Assembly: GCF_023065955.2 (NCBI RefSeq)
Contig: NW_026622808.1
Location: 46,822,475-46,886,474, forward strand
Direction: 5' to 3'
Source of the DNA: Ursus arctos
Taxonomy: Eukaryota > Chordata > Mammalia > Carnivora > Ursidae
Length of the DNA: 64,000 nucleotides
A program made the translations under genes and the position numbers. Of the stretch, positions 34,319 through 45,840 are shown piece after piece. The stretch's first letter is position 1. Each line of letters opens with the position of its first letter. The notes below the pieces were generated by a model. That model made no database searches. It saw only the letters and a list, made by a program, of their open reading frames with translations, and had not been told where the DNA came from.

Positions 34319-34834
34319 ATATGCATATCTCCAGTTGAAAACAGAAACCAAAAAATTTGAGGATGACTTCTCATTGAATGTGCCTGTCTCTGTTCAAATG
34401 TCTACTTAAGAGCACAACCCCCACTGTTAACCATGTACCTCTTTGCAAGTTTTTGCTATGCTACATAAATAAAGAAGCTTCATTCTTAAATTCCAGACTG
34501 AGGTGAGATTTTTTACTTCATTATTACAACGAGCTTTAGGGCACGAGGAGCCTTTTCCACAAGTTAAGTCTGCAGGCTTCTGAAAGTTTTTGAGCCCATT
34601 CAACCTATTTCAATCCAAGCTCCCACAAGAGTTCCCATACTTGGGTAAACAAATATATGAAACCAAAGGTTAGCTAAACAGAGAAAGGCTAGTTCTCCTG
34701 TGTCATTGGCATGCAGGAAAGAGCTTGCTTACTGACTTTCACAAGCTCCCTTGTGGCTTTCTGCAGCAGTGAGAACAGCCTTAGATAACTAGCACAAGAG
34801 GCTAGCTAGGTGATAGAAAACTACACTCCCATCA
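34319..34834. other. Unique sequence, nothing recognised
   Basis: No repeat or exon evidence. Confidence 0.4.
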
Positions 34835-35495
34835 ACAAATTCTTACTCAGCACCTACTGTCCTAGGGGTTGGGCATACTGTGCTGAACTCGACACACATC
34901 ATTCCTGCCTTTCTGGAGCTCATTCTTCTTTTTTTTTTTTTTTTTTTTTTAAGGTTTTATTTATTTATTTGACAGAGAGAGAGAGAGAGAGAAGACAGCA
35001 CAAGCAGGGGGGATGGCAGGCAGAAGGAGAGAGAGAAGCAGACTTCCTGCTGAGCAGGGAGCCCCACTCGGGCTCGATCCTAGGACCCTGGGATCATGAC
35101 CTGAGCCAAAAGGCAGATGCTTAACTGACTGAGCCACCCAGGTGCCCCAAGGAGCTCATTATTCTTGTGTGTAACAGTGACTGATAAATAAACAAAAGCA
35201 ACTTCAGATATTAAGGGGTCAGAAGAAAATAACTGGATGAGACAAAATTTGGGGAGGGGCGAGATGGTAGTGGAGTGGAAGATGGTAACAAGAGGGGGCC
35301 ATGTAGAGGTTGCTTTAGATAGGTAATTACAGAAGTTTCTGAGATGCTGTTGAATACAGAGCTCAGAAGGAATAGCCAGGAAAAAATCCAGTGGAAGACC
35401 ATTCTAGACAGAAAGCACAAACAGTCTGAATGGGCTTAATATGTTCACAAGACATTACAGGAAGCCCAAGGGTGTGGAGCTACCTTTCTCTTCAT
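34835..35495 (-). repeat. L2 LINE, antisense, split by a SINEC
   Basis: The left arm has 'ttactcagcacctactgtcc' and 'ttcctgcctttctggagctc'. The right arm has 'ctgataaataaacaaaagca', 'agaccattctagacagaaag' and 'caagacattacaggaagccc'. Together they match antisense L2 3' sequence. The interruption at 34929-35150 is a SINEC. Confidence 0.65.
34929..35150 (-). mobile_element. SINEC, long type, antisense
   Basis: A run of about 22 T, then 'aaggttttatttatttattt', an expanded GA repeat, 'ggctcgatcctaggaccctg' and 'gagccacccaggtgcccc'. 'ggagctcatt' occurs on both sides, giving a target duplication inside L2. Confidence 0.95.
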
Positions 35496-35559
35496 GATCT
35501 CTGCTCTGAGTCCACTGTGGCTGAAGCTCACACTCGGTATGATTTCAAATCTTTCAAAA

Positions 35560-36350
35560 CTTACTGAGGCTGGTTTTGCGGTTCAGGATATGGGCGTCCG
35601 TGATATACAATCTATGGGTGCTTGAAAAGAAGGAGTGTTCTCCTTTGGTTGGGTAGAGTATTCTGTAAGTGTCAATTAGATCATGATGACTGATGGTGTT
35701 GCTGAGTTCTTTTATATCTTTGCTGGTCTGCTCTCTAGTTGTTCTCTCAACTGCTGAGAGAGGCGTGTTGAACTTTCACTATGGATTTATCTCTCTCTTC
35801 TTTCCTCTCTACCAATTTTTGTTTCACACAGTAGGTAATTTGGTGCACAGACAATTAGACCTGTCAACTTGGTGGAATGACCCTTTCATCATCATAAAAT
35901 GTGTCCCCCTCCCCGGTTAGTTATTTACTCTGAAGTCGACTTTATTTGATATTAATATACCCACTTCTGCTTTCTTTTGGTTAATCTCTCCATGATCTAC
36001 CTTGTTCCTTTTACATTGAACCTGCCTACATCATTTTACTTAAGTGAGTTTCTTGGAGGCAACAAATAGTTGGGTCGTGTTTTCAGCCCATTGCTCCAGT
36101 CTTTAAACTGGTGAACTTAGATCGTCAGCATTTAATGAAATCTTTGAGGTGTTACGGCCCAAGTCTACCATTTTGCTTTTGTGTGTTCTGTTTGTTCTCT
36201 GTTTTCTTTCCTCCCACTTCTTTTTCTTGCCTTCCTGTTGTTTACTTGAACACTTTCTTAAAATTCCATTTCAATTGGTCTATAGTATTTTGAAGTGTAT
36301 CACATTTTGGTACAATATTTATTTTATTTTTGTCCAGGGACTTATGTGCT
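35560..36350 (-). mobile_element. Old L1M fragment, ORF2 endonuclease region, antisense
   Basis: On the + strand: 'gttgggtagagtattctgta', 'gtgttgaactttcactatgg', 'cttctgctttcttttggtta', 'tgagtttcttggaggcaaca', 'aatagttgggtcgtgttttc', 'ccattgctccagtctttaaa'. Reverse-complemented, this order corresponds to the N-terminal endonuclease coding part of L1 ORF2 and sequence upstream of it. The reading frame is destroyed by many changes. It is highly diverged and older than any SINEC here. Confidence 0.7.
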
Positions 36351-38249
36351 AAATAGGATATAACTACTCACGTTAAGGAAACAAGAGACTACAGTTATAT
36401 CATAAAGATATTTAAAAATTCATTGGTTCTGATGCGTCTGGCAGGAAGAGAATACAGTGTCAGAAGGGACTCTTACTAGCAATGACATATGTACCAACAA
36501 GTTAATTTATATCATTATATCAAGCGATTGGAAAAAAGACTCACTTTCAGCCCAAAGCCAATGCATCATCTAATTCCGTGACTCTGCACTTCCTGAATAT
36601 CTGATTCCTACTACTTTAACAAATGAAACTCATAAGTATGATAAAGGCCATTCATGGTAAGCCAATATTTGAAAATAGATGACTGTGTACAAGAAATTAA
36701 TAACTCTGTCTGGTGTATTTACTTTCACTGCCAAACAATATCTGCATTAATATTGCATTTTTATAGTGAAATCTAAGAAATCCGAACTATCTAAATGTAA
36801 ATAAGAATGTTCTTATTTTACACTAAGTATTTATAGGCCATTATCTGGCAGATTTAATGACTTATATTTATAATTTTAACACCCACTGCACCATAGACAG
36901 ACGCTCCTGTCCTGTGCTTACAACCAGAACGCAGCCCTTCTGCTCAGCCCTCCTGTTTCTCCCTTACAGGTTACATTAGGCGTCTTGTGTTCCTGCTCTA
37001 ATTGTAAGACTGGCCACTCAGCTAGATGAGAGAGGAACTGAGGTCCACATCACTGCAAACAATCTGGGGGCTCCCTGCTCAGTCTGAGGACCCAGTATCA
37101 CGACAGGCTAGTTTGCTAGCTTCTGCCATGTCGCCCACACGAGCTCAGACACACGGCACTGTGGTTTACCAGCCTAACGTCGCCCTCAGCAGGCTGTGCC
37201 AACCAGAAAAAAAGGGGAGGCATACCTGCACCCGAGGAAGAGGTAAAAGGTACCGTACGTAACATGACAAAGTCAAGGAAAGACAGTCTGTTCACTGGAC
37301 AAATCTGAGAACACTTCCCCACAAATACAGGAGAGATCACTATCAGGGGAGTGAACGGCTCGATCCACTGAAAAACCCAGTGGTAACAAAGAAAGTCCCC
37401 TGAGTCTGCAGGCATCGGGCAATGCTCCTGCGGTTTCTCTAGATTCGTAAAGGATGTCTTCAACAGAGGCTGAGGACCACTGGCTTAGTGACAGGGATGG
37501 CAAAGACAAGGGAGTTCAAGACGAAGACGGAATCGGGTAGGTTTCCTTGTGAAGCACTAACATACTTCAGCTCCAAGGAGAACAGGTGGGAGGTGAGCGC
37601 CAACTCCGGCTACAGATAATCCCAGGAAAAAGGGAGTTTCAAGGCAGATGTGTGCCTCCCTGGCCCTGCCACCTCCATCCCGAGCCCTGTCTGTCGTCTC
37701 TGCGGCTGCACGGCCCCTCAGGTCAGCACCAGCTGTAGCTGCCGTGCCTGCCGAGGGAAGACAGGACACGACAATGAAACAGTCAGGGGGAATATACAAC
37801 CGCCCCCCAGAGGCGGGACAGGGCTCCTGGATGCCCCCCGGCCGCACGCTCCAATGCCCACACACCTGCAAGGCCAGACCACCATTCTATCTGCCCCTCC
37901 AGCTCACCACAGGGGAATCCACCACGAGCACATGCCTTCGTCCTTTGCTTATATAAAATATGTAGCCAGTGCGAGCAGCTGCTCACCCAGGCTCCAGCCA
38001 AGCTCCTGCTGCTCGGTGACAGTGAGCCTTTTACCTACGACATAAAAACCACACATGAATGCAAAGCACAAAGTAACTCTGATCTGTTGTTTCCTGACCC
38101 TTATGCTACACTTTTTTCTCCTCCAGGTTCACAGGAAGGGTTTTCGTCAGCATTCTACTCCATGTTGACCTTCTACGCCTCCCTATTATGTCCAGGCTGA
38201 TAGTATTATCTGGTTCTGTAAAGGCATAACCCCATATCTCGCACTTTCT
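36351..38249. other. Unique sequence: AT-rich stretch, then GC-richer stretch
   Basis: 36620-36890 is AT-rich and repeat-free, with words such as gcattaatattgcattttta and cagatttaatgacttatatt. 37560-38000 is GC-richer with several CpGs, and both strands stay open in several frames (37648-38045). It is not dense enough in CpG for me to call an island. No exon was identified. Confidence 0.35.
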
Positions 38250-38452
38250 TAGGGTTTCTCAAACGCAGGCCACTGACATTTGGGGCTGGATAGGTCTTTA
38301 TTGTGGTGGGCTCTGCTGGGCACCATAGGACATTGAATGGCACCCCTGGCCCCTACAGTAGCACCCTCCACCACCACCAGTTGTGACAATCAAGACTTTC
38401 TCCAGACTTTATAAAATATGCCCCCCCAGGGGGGGGTTCACATTTGGGGAAC
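38250..38452 (-). mobile_element. MER20, second copy, antisense
   Basis: 'agggtttctcaaacgcaggc', 'ggctggataggtctttattg', 'accaccagttgtgacaatca' and 'tttctccagactttataaaa' are in the same order as in the copy at 8994-9227. The right end is more decayed and I see no clean 8-bp duplication. Confidence 0.75.
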
Positions 38453-40041
38453 AAATGACCCCTATTAATACTGGCCTGAAATGAGTCAACTCAAAATGCC
38501 TGAGGGACATCGGAGGTCCATTTCAAAACACAAGCCCATTATCTATTTTGAGAATATAGACACACAAAAAAGCCAATCCCAGTAATGAAATATTTAGATA
38601 GGTAAATATTTATAAAACAGCGTGAGCATTTTTATCATTCCACCTTTCCATTTCCTGTGCCAGACCTTCCCCCATAGCAGGGTTTCGCCTCAATCAAATT
38701 TTTATTGCCATTTCTCTAACATCAAAACAGATGTCACAGCCCTGAGTTATAGAGCTGTTTCCTTTAGAGCAGGAAGCAGCTGATTTTCCCTCCTGGGTGT
38801 CTTAAGAGATAGCAAATAAACAATACCACCTCTTGTAACACCACAATTTACACTCCAGTAAGGGAGGAGATATAAAAGGGTATTTAATCAAGTAAACAAA
38901 TTCACACCTGTTTTCTCTCTCTCCCTTTTTGGTTTTCTCCAGAATTTTATAAATGTGTAGTTTGAATCTAATATTGTTTCCTGCCGAAAGAAATATTTGG
39001 ACTACAGCAAAATGCCTCTCTGTAATTCCTTCCTTCCTCCTAGCAAGCTCAGGGCCCACAGGGATCCCGGGGGCAAAATCAGGGAGACCAACTGTTCCTG
39101 AGTTACTTCCTTATGTACCTTACTTTTCTCTGCTTACTCTTGGGTCATGAAATATGATGTCTCAGGGGGAGGTGACAGCTTTTTCGTGAAACTGTCCTCT
39201 GTCTCCTCACCACAACTGAAAAATTGAAATATGTCTTCTCTATCAGGAAAACTCCACCCAACTCTCTTTACGCTTCTGTGGTAAGTAGCCCTACAATGGC
39301 CCTCAGTGATTATCACCTCCTCCTGATGCTCATGTCCTTAAATAATCCTCTTCCTACAAGTGTGGGACAAACATGGTGACTCATTTCTCACTAGAGGAAA
39401 TGGGCAGAAGTGATGAGATATCATTTTCAAGATAAGGTTTAAAGTGACTATGTCTTCTGTCTTAGGTTCTCTCTCTTACCTTCTCCAGGATCCTTCACTC
39501 TGGAAGAGAGCAGGTGACATATTGTGTTGCCACTGTGGAGAGGTCTCTGTGGTGAGGGACCAAAGCTTGTCAACCATGAGACTGATCTTGGAAGAAGAAC
39601 ACCCTCCCCCGCCCCAGTCAAACCTCAGATGACACTGCAGTCCCCAGCTGACACTATGACTACAGTCTCATTTGAAACCTTGAGCCAAAGTTCCCAAAGT
39701 AATCAGTGCTCAGATACTGACCCACAGAAACTGAAATACAAATATTTACTACTGTAAGCTGAAAAAAGTGAAGGCAATTTGTTGCACACCAGTAGATACC
39801 TAATATACATTCTCAGCTGCAGACATCGACAGCCAAGACAACATGCAGTCAATGGTCATTTAACTCATTCACGTCCAAAGAGCCTGTGATTCCAGAGGAT
39901 CCCTCTACTCCAGCTATCCTCATTAGGTTGACGGAAATACGTCATCACCATGACTTTGACTGTGTGGAATGTTTTTCACATTAAAGCAATGAAAATGCAG
40001 AGGAAGAAAGAGTAAGGTTGAGGTGTTTGATCAGCTTCTTT
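38453..40041. other. Unique sequence, nothing recognised
   Basis: No repeat family or exon is recognised. 38560-38720 is AT-rich. Confidence 0.45.
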
Positions 40042-40242
40042 TCTTTTTTAAGAATTTATTTATTTATTTATTTAGAGCCCATGATGGGGGGAGGGGTACA
40101 GGGAGAGGGAGAGAGAAAACCTCAAGCAGTCTCGGCACTGAGCGTAGAGCCTAACATGGGGCTCGATCCCACGACCCTGAGATCATGACTCAAGCTGAAA
40201 TCAAGATTCAGACCCTTAACCGACTGAGCTACCCATGTGACC
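40042..40242 (-). mobile_element. SINEC, long type, antisense
   Basis: T-rich start, (ATTT)n, then 'ggctcgatcccacgaccctg', 'agatcatgactcaagctgaa' and the degraded head 'gagctacccatgtgacc'. Confidence 0.88.
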
Positions 40243-40436
40243 GTTTGGTAGGTTTTCCGTGCTAGCCTCAGAAAAGTTCTGAGAAAAGAGATTTTCAGAG
40301 TAAAAAATGTTTAGGAACACAAGCTATAACACTCTTCTCGGAGAACCCTAAGGTTTCTTAGCCGATTAAAAGCTCTGAGAAATCCTGCAACAAAACTCTG
40401 CTTAAATTCAATCTTTTATTAAGATCCTACAGAAGT

Positions 40437-40615
40437 GGGGCACCTGAGTGGCTCTGTCGGTTAAGCATCTGCCTTTGGTTCAGGTCATGATCCTGGGGTC
40501 CCGATACAAGACCCATGTTGGGCTCCCTGCTCAGCAGCGGAGTCTGCTTCTCCTCCTCCCCCTGCTCTCTCTCTCACTCACTCTCTTTCGAGTAAATAAA
40601 TAAAATTTTTTTAAA
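40437..40615 (+). mobile_element. SINEC, long type
   Basis: 'ggggcacctgagtggctctg' to 'agtaaataaataaaattttt'. 'aagatcctac' occurs at 40421-40430 and again from 40616, suggesting a target duplication. It forms a head-to-head pair with the antisense SINEC at 40042. Confidence 0.9.
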
Positions 40616-40994
40616 AAGATCCTACTGACAACACATTCTGAAGGACATACTGTGGAGAACAAGAGTCCGAGCAGTGGATCTCCAAGTGCAGCTTAAAATG
40701 AAAGTGAAAACCCAATTCACACAAGTCCTGGGTCTTATTTTACAGTATGTTTCCCAATGCAAATCAGATCCTAGTCTAAAAGCATGAAAATCAAATTTCT
40801 GATGAAGTGATACGGACTATCATTTCCCAGTCTTCCTCTAAAGTTCAGGTCAGGGCACCAGGAGTCCACGATGAGTTCAGATTGCAAGGCGAGGGAGACC
40901 TCCACATTCTCTGTGTGGCCATGTGTAAATCTACTCAACGCCTTTGTTTTTTTTTCCTGCCAAGTGGAATTTTGAAGGATATACAGCAGTTAAG
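40616..40994. other. Unique sequence, nothing recognised
   Basis: No feature is recognised between the SINEC and the following MIR. Confidence 0.4.
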
Positions 40995-41220
40995 AGGAGG
41001 AGTCCTGGAGTAACTCTGAACTTGATTTCTGGCTCCACTACTTACAACACATGTCAATTAACCTTGCTGAGCTTCACCATCTTTATCTGTAAAACAGGGA
41101 TAAAAATACCTCGCTCGTTGGATGACAGGAGATCATTTATGTTCACTTTTGGCACCGTTGCCAGCACAGAATAGGCACCGAATAAATACCACCTACTGCT
41201 ACTGTGATCACCATCCAATG
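40995..41220 (+). repeat. MIR SINE
   Basis: 'ttctggctccactacttaca', 'aaccttgctgagcttcacca', 'tctttatctgtaaaacaggg' and 'ccagcacagaataggcaccg' are MIR landmarks in order, and the typical tail 'aataaatacca' is present. Confidence 0.85.
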
Positions 41221-42079
41221 CATCCGATCCTAAAATAACCAACGTAAGTTTCTAACACACTCCCATCATCTCAACACGTGTCAACCGCATCAGTCACAAC
41301 GGCACGGATCTCACGTCCTTGCTCTGCCTTTGCATGGCCAGGCTGGAGAACCCGAGATTTTCACTTCACTCCCAAGGGACGGCTCTTAGCTCCTCACCCC
41401 CACCTGATCCAGCCACATCTGTCTCAACCTTTTCGGGTTCTAATTCGCAGACAGGGCATGACCAGCACCTCCACTTCAGAGGTGGCACCGTCTCCTACAA
41501 AAGGTAAGCTCTGCTGGTTGGCTTCCATTATTCATGATGCCACTCAATATTTTACTCCTGGCCTCATGGCGTGACGGATGTATTGACCTACAAAACCTAT
41601 CGGACCCTTGTCCTCCTCCAGTTCAAAGATGAAAAGTAAGTAGAGCACCCGGCTACGAAAAGCTTCAATCTTCCTTTCATAAAATTTGGGAATCAGAGCT
41701 ACAAACCAGGAGTGGCACTGTCACAGTGAGCACTTGACGTGGTCAGTCCCGACCAAATCAGTCCATGGAAAGGGACCTGGTGTGTGGGCACACACAGAAC
41801 GCAGGGGAATGGGAGATCGGGCAGCTACACATGCTGCATCTGCCAGCCCTGTCCCAACACTCACAGAGGGCAGCAGGGATGCAAAAGTTCTCATTTCAAG
41901 ATGCTCGCTAGAATCTTGAACGCTGACTAGAGGCTGCTGGAAAACTAGTGTCCTTCTGGGATACAAGCCCTGATGTGATGTCGTCTCAAGGGGAATAATA
42001 GCTGAAAAGACAAATGTCACCTCCAACACTCGCACTGCAACTCCAGAGCAATGATCAGACACCAGGCACACGTGGGCCC
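41221..42079. other. Unique sequence, nothing recognised
   Basis: Contains a good-looking donor-like site aaaaggtaagct at about 41502 and a donor-like aaaagtaagt at about 41632. Neither pairs with an exon I can defend. Confidence 0.35.
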
Positions 42080-42186
42080 CTAACTGACCTTAACAAGGTA
42101 CGTGACCTCCCCAAGCAACATTTCCTCATTTGCAGAATGGGACCACGGTCTGGATCTTCTATGCTGTTAAGAGGTAAATGATGGTT
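42080..42186 (+). repeat. MIR SINE fragment, next to a SINEC
   Basis: 'taacaaggtacgtgacctcc' and 'tttcctcatttgcagaatgg' are MIR core sequence. It may continue past the SINEC as gttaaatgtgctttgc. Confidence 0.6.
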
Positions 42187-42395
42187 TGGGTGCCTGGGTG
42201 GCTCAGTTGGTTGAGTGACTGCCTTCAGCTCAGGTCATGATCCTGGAGTCCCAGGATCAAGTCCCACATCACACCAGGCTCCCAGCTCAGTGAGGAGTCT
42301 GCTTCTCCCTCTGACCCTCCCTACCTCGTGCTCTCTCTCTTATTCTCTCTCTCCCTCAAATAAACAAAATCTTAAAAAAAAAAAAAAAAAAAAAA
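42187..42395 (+). mobile_element. SINEC, long type, inside a MIR
   Basis: 'gggtgcctgggtggctcagt' to 'caaataaacaaaatctt' plus a 21-A tail. The tail is followed by cg and then a run of about 11 G (42398-42408). Flanks 'gtaaatgatg' and 'gttaaatgtg' may be the target duplication. Confidence 0.93.
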
Positions 42396-42544
42396 GCGGG
42401 GGGGGGGAGTTAAATGTGCTTTGCCACCAAGGGCGGAGTATAGGGCAGTGAATGTGGGGTGGGTCCTCCAGCTCCATGAGAGGCCTTCTATTAATCCTAA
42501 GCAGCGACTGGCTCAAAGTACTGATATTCATAGTGACCAGTATG

Positions 42545-42758
42545 TTTTGAGCATTTAGTCTGTAAAAAATGTGTTTTTTGTTTCTAGCCTCATAACAACC
42601 CCAAAGTAGGTTCTGTGATTATCCCCATGACAGATGGGATAACTGCAGGGCTGTGAGACGACGCAAGACAGCCAGGAAATGCTGGTGCTGGGATTCCAAT
42701 CCAGGCAGTGTGACTGCAAGGCCTGAGGCCCTAGCCATTATACCACACTGCCTCCCTG
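42545..42758 (-). repeat. MIR SINE, antisense
   Basis: 'tgattatccccatgacagat', 'gctggtgctgggattccaat', 'ccaggcagtgtgactgcaag' and 'ccattataccacactgcctc' are a nearly complete antisense MIR. Confidence 0.88.
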
Positions 42759-43807
42759 AGGACACGTCTAATACATATTTGTGAAAGGACGGATGGGTTG
42801 ACAAATACAATTATCTTCCATTTTCACCCTCTGGGACTTTTTTTTCCTCTTCTGTACCAAAAGGAAAACACGGATGTGTTCTCCCTGTGGAGCCCAAGAG
42901 AAGCAGCGTCTTACTAAAAACCCACCTCATTTGTTTATGCTGATTTTAAGACAATTATTTCCTGAACCAAATTTTTACTACCCTGAGGGTGGGTACTCAT
43001 TTAAACACGACCACATAATGAAATAACTGTGCTAAAAAATAACAGCTCTTCACCACAGGCGATGTTTTTCTTCGTAAATACAGAAATCCCAGAGGCCAAA
43101 AAAGTGTGGCATGACAAATCACAAATCAGAGACAGAGGCTTCTACACGAGGATTGAGAGCTCAAGAACTGCAATGTACTTAATAACATTACATCTGAGGC
43201 AGATGGCTGGCTGATTGGCTTCAGAAATCCCAGTTGCTAAGGGTATCCCAGTTGGAGATTCCTTAGCTGGGTTTGTATTTCTTTTTCTAGATCAGAAAAT
43301 GGCTAGCACCACCTGGTGGCTCCTTTCTCCTCTCAAGTCCCCACGAACCACAAAACTAAGATCTGGATGACAGTCTTGTTGTCAAAGTTATCCCTGTAAG
43401 AAAGCAGGCAATCTTTAACTTATACCTTATTCATATAATCCTAACTAAAATGTTGGATAAATTTAGTTTTTTCTCCATATGGAGATATTTTCATCTCTAG
43501 AGCATTCTCTTAAATATAGAAGTTATAAGAAAACATAGGAGTTCAAAATCCCCGAGACTCACGCCTAGTCCAGTTTGAGCACCCCTGACCTTACACAACA
43601 CAGAGAACTAGCCACGTCATTCATTCATTCATGCATGCATGCTGAGGGTGGAGAGATGATCGTGTATAAGTTAAATGTGGCTTTGATGACATAACCAACT
43701 CCAACAGGTACTGGGCTCTTTACCATTTTAAAGGTGAGGACACTGAATGAAGCTCAGTGTAAATTAGGAACTTGTCCCAGAACTAGTAAGTTACAGAGCT
43801 GGGATTT
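42759..43807. other. Unique sequence with a short CATT run
   Basis: An imperfect (CATT)n/(CATG)n tract lies at 43617-43643. About 43690-43800 (for example ttaccattttaaaggtgagg and cttgtcccagaactagtaag) looks like a worn antisense MIR. Otherwise nothing is recognised. Confidence 0.4.
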
Positions 43808-44043
43808 CTTTCTTTTTCTTTTTTTTTTTTTTAAGATTTTATTTATTTATTGGAGAGAGAGAGAGTGCAAGAGAGCACAAGCAGGGGGAGCAGCAGAAGG
43901 AGGGGGAGCAGCAGAGGGAAGGGGAGAAGCAGGGGACTGGGGGCTCTTCACAAGGCTCAATCCCAGAACTCTATCCCAGGACCCTAGGATCATGACCTGA
44001 GCAGAAGGCAGATGCTTAACCAACTGAGCCACCTAGGCCCCCC
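43808..44043 (-). mobile_element. SINEC, antisense, first of two at one site
   Basis: T-rich start, 'ttaagattttatttatttat', 'cagcagaaggagggggagca', 'aggatcatgacctgagcaga' and 'gagccacctaggcccccc'. The purine-rich middle contains a small internal duplication (gagcagcag twice). The flanking target word is gggatttctt. Confidence 0.93.
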
Positions 44044-44059
44044 AGATGTGGGATTTCTT

Positions 44060-44248
44060 TTCTTTTTTTTTTTTTAAGATTTTATTTATTTATTTGACAG
44101 AGAGACAGCCAGTGAGAGAGGGAACACAGGAGGGGGAGTGTGAGAGGAAGAAGCAGGCTCCCAGTGGAGCAGCGTGATGTGGGGCTCCATCCCAGAACGC
44201 CCTGAGCCAAAGGCAGACGCTTAACGACTGCGCCACCCAGGCGCCCCT
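44060..44248 (-). mobile_element. SINEC, antisense, second of two at one site
   Basis: 'ttaagattttatttatttat', 'gtgagagagggaacacagga' and 'cgccacccaggcgcccct'. A perfect 17-bp duplication cagatgtgggatttctt lies at 44043-44059 and 44249-44265. It is truncated or rearranged in the middle: the 'ggaccctgggatcatga' part is absent. Confidence 0.95.
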
Positions 44249-44265
44249 CAGATGTGGGATTTCTT

Positions 44266-45173
44266 ACCCGTTCTCATAGTCCTCGCTATGCTACCATTTG
44301 TTTTGCTATGACTAGCCGATGCTGATTAATCCTAACATACTTACATGAAAATAGAAAAGTTTCCACTTTGAAACCTCATTAACCAACGACAGCTCTGCTG
44401 CAATTTTCCTTTGCTGGAAATCCTACTAAGTCAAGATGCAGTTGTACGGGACACATAAGCAAGTGCTCAAACGTCTGCTAAGTAGTTATCAAGTTCAGTT
44501 GACCCTGGGTAGCTCGGAAGCACTAAATGACCTTCCCCAACAGAAACACAAAAGAGATAACCAGAGGGTAAGAATTACCCAAAGGGTAGGAAGGGCAATT
44601 ATCAAACTTCCAGCCAGCATCAATGAAAAGAAACAAGTCAGAAGAAATCCACTGATCCAACCCTGTGTCCCTGGGCTCCCAGAAGTACGCATGGGGACTG
44701 CGGCAACTGTGTGTTACCTTGAATGAAATTTCAGGTACAGAAAACCAAATGGGAAGCATACGGGAGAGTTAAAAAGCTGAGCACCTCAGTGACCTGGAAT
44801 ATTTCATGCCCCATGTTGGTTCTGGACAATTTTAATAAGATGCTCAGACTGATGTCCTATGAACTGGGATCCTCAACAGCCCTGAAGTACATTTACTTCC
44901 AACCCTGCGGACCCATTATTGCTCAGCTTTCAATCATTCAATACTTACAAAGGGCGGACAGGCAATCTTTAATTAAAATGAACTGAAAATAACTTGAGGC
45001 ATGGTTTGGACATAGAAAATATTTTTTTGGTAAAGTTACCCAACTTACATTGTATCCAATTTTCTTTGTGTGTATGTGTTTTCCTTCTAAGTGGAGAGCT
45101 TTCACTGAGGGGGGAAAAATGACCTTGTAATTTATTAAGAGATGGAAGTGTGTAGCGAGGAGGGGAGGAATGG
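44266..45173. other. Unique sequence, nothing recognised
   Basis: No repeat family. Opposing frames at 44436-44986 have no domain. Confidence 0.45.
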
Positions 45174-45345
45174 CCGCAGCGTAGCTTAGTGTTTAAAAGC
45201 CTGGGTGCTGGACCTAGATAGTCCTGAGTCAAGCTCTGCCACCTGCAAGCTGAATGCTCGTGGTCAAGGTACTTAAAGGCACTCCCTGAACTTGACATGC
45301 CTCATCTTCAAATGCAATAGATTTCCTGATCTGGGAGTCATCAGA
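45174..45345 (+). repeat. MIR SINE
   Basis: 'cgtagcttagtgtttaaaag', 'cctgggtgctggacctagat', 'caagctctgccacctgcaag' and 'gacatgcctcatcttcaaat' run from the MIR 5' end into the core. Confidence 0.85.
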
Positions 45346-45379
45346 GCAGCTCACCAAGTATTTCTGGCCCTCTGCGACT

Positions 45380-45700
45380 GGAAATATGGAAAGGTCACAC
45401 TTCCTGGCCCCCTCTTTCGTGGGTGGATGGGAGCATGTGATTAGTTCTGGCCCACGAGTTGTGTGGAGGTGAGGTGTATCCTGTCCAGTCTAAACACTGA
45501 ATTGTAGGATCAAGACCATCCAGAACCTTCTTTTCCCTTTTGGACAGCAAACCAGCAATGTTGGAAGGGTGGTGGCCTCTCTGCTGATCTGAATGACCAT
45601 GATGGGCAGGCCACATCCCCACACACTGACCCATTTAATGCACATGCATTCTGAGCTAAAAACAAATCTCTTTTCTTTTTTAACAGTGCTGGTAAGTGAA
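45380..45700. repeat. Possible worn LTR or other old repeat
   Basis: 'gcatgtgattagttctggcc', 'tggaagggtggtggcctctc' and 'tgaatgaccatgatgggcag' resemble a dispersed mammalian LTR, but the family was not identified. Confidence 0.3.
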
Positions 45701-45744
45701 GATTGATTATGACTGTAACTTCAGATAATGACTGATAGGCTACA

Positions 45745-45840
45745 TCATAAGCATGTTGCAAGGAGTAAGTTAAATAATGCTGTTAAGATGCCCATAAGTA
45801 TTCAGTGAATGACCTTTTTTTTTTTTTTTTTTTTTTTTTT
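45745..45840 (+). repeat. MIR/L2-type tail followed by 26-T run
   Basis: 'gttgcaaggagtaagttaaa' and 'agatgcccataagtattcag' resemble the shared MIR/L2 tail. A homopolymer of 26 T follows at 45815-45840. Confidence 0.5.

Noticed and set aside
37557..38045. Overlapping open frames of up to 131 codons on both strands
   Set aside because: No domain, no splice sites in phase, and openness is explained by local GC content. Kept only as a finding about composition.
41495..41512. Strong-looking splice donor aaaaggtaagct with an upstream open frame
   Set aside because: No convincing acceptor or recognisable peptide upstream.
41620..41640. Possible 14-bp microexon: acceptor-like cctcctccag, then donor-like aaaagtaagt
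   Set aside because: Such pairs occur by chance, and no neighbouring exon continues the frame.
45815..45840. 26-T run as the tail of an antisense retroposed gene copy
   Set aside because: The sequence after it shows no gene similarity I can name and no flanking duplication.
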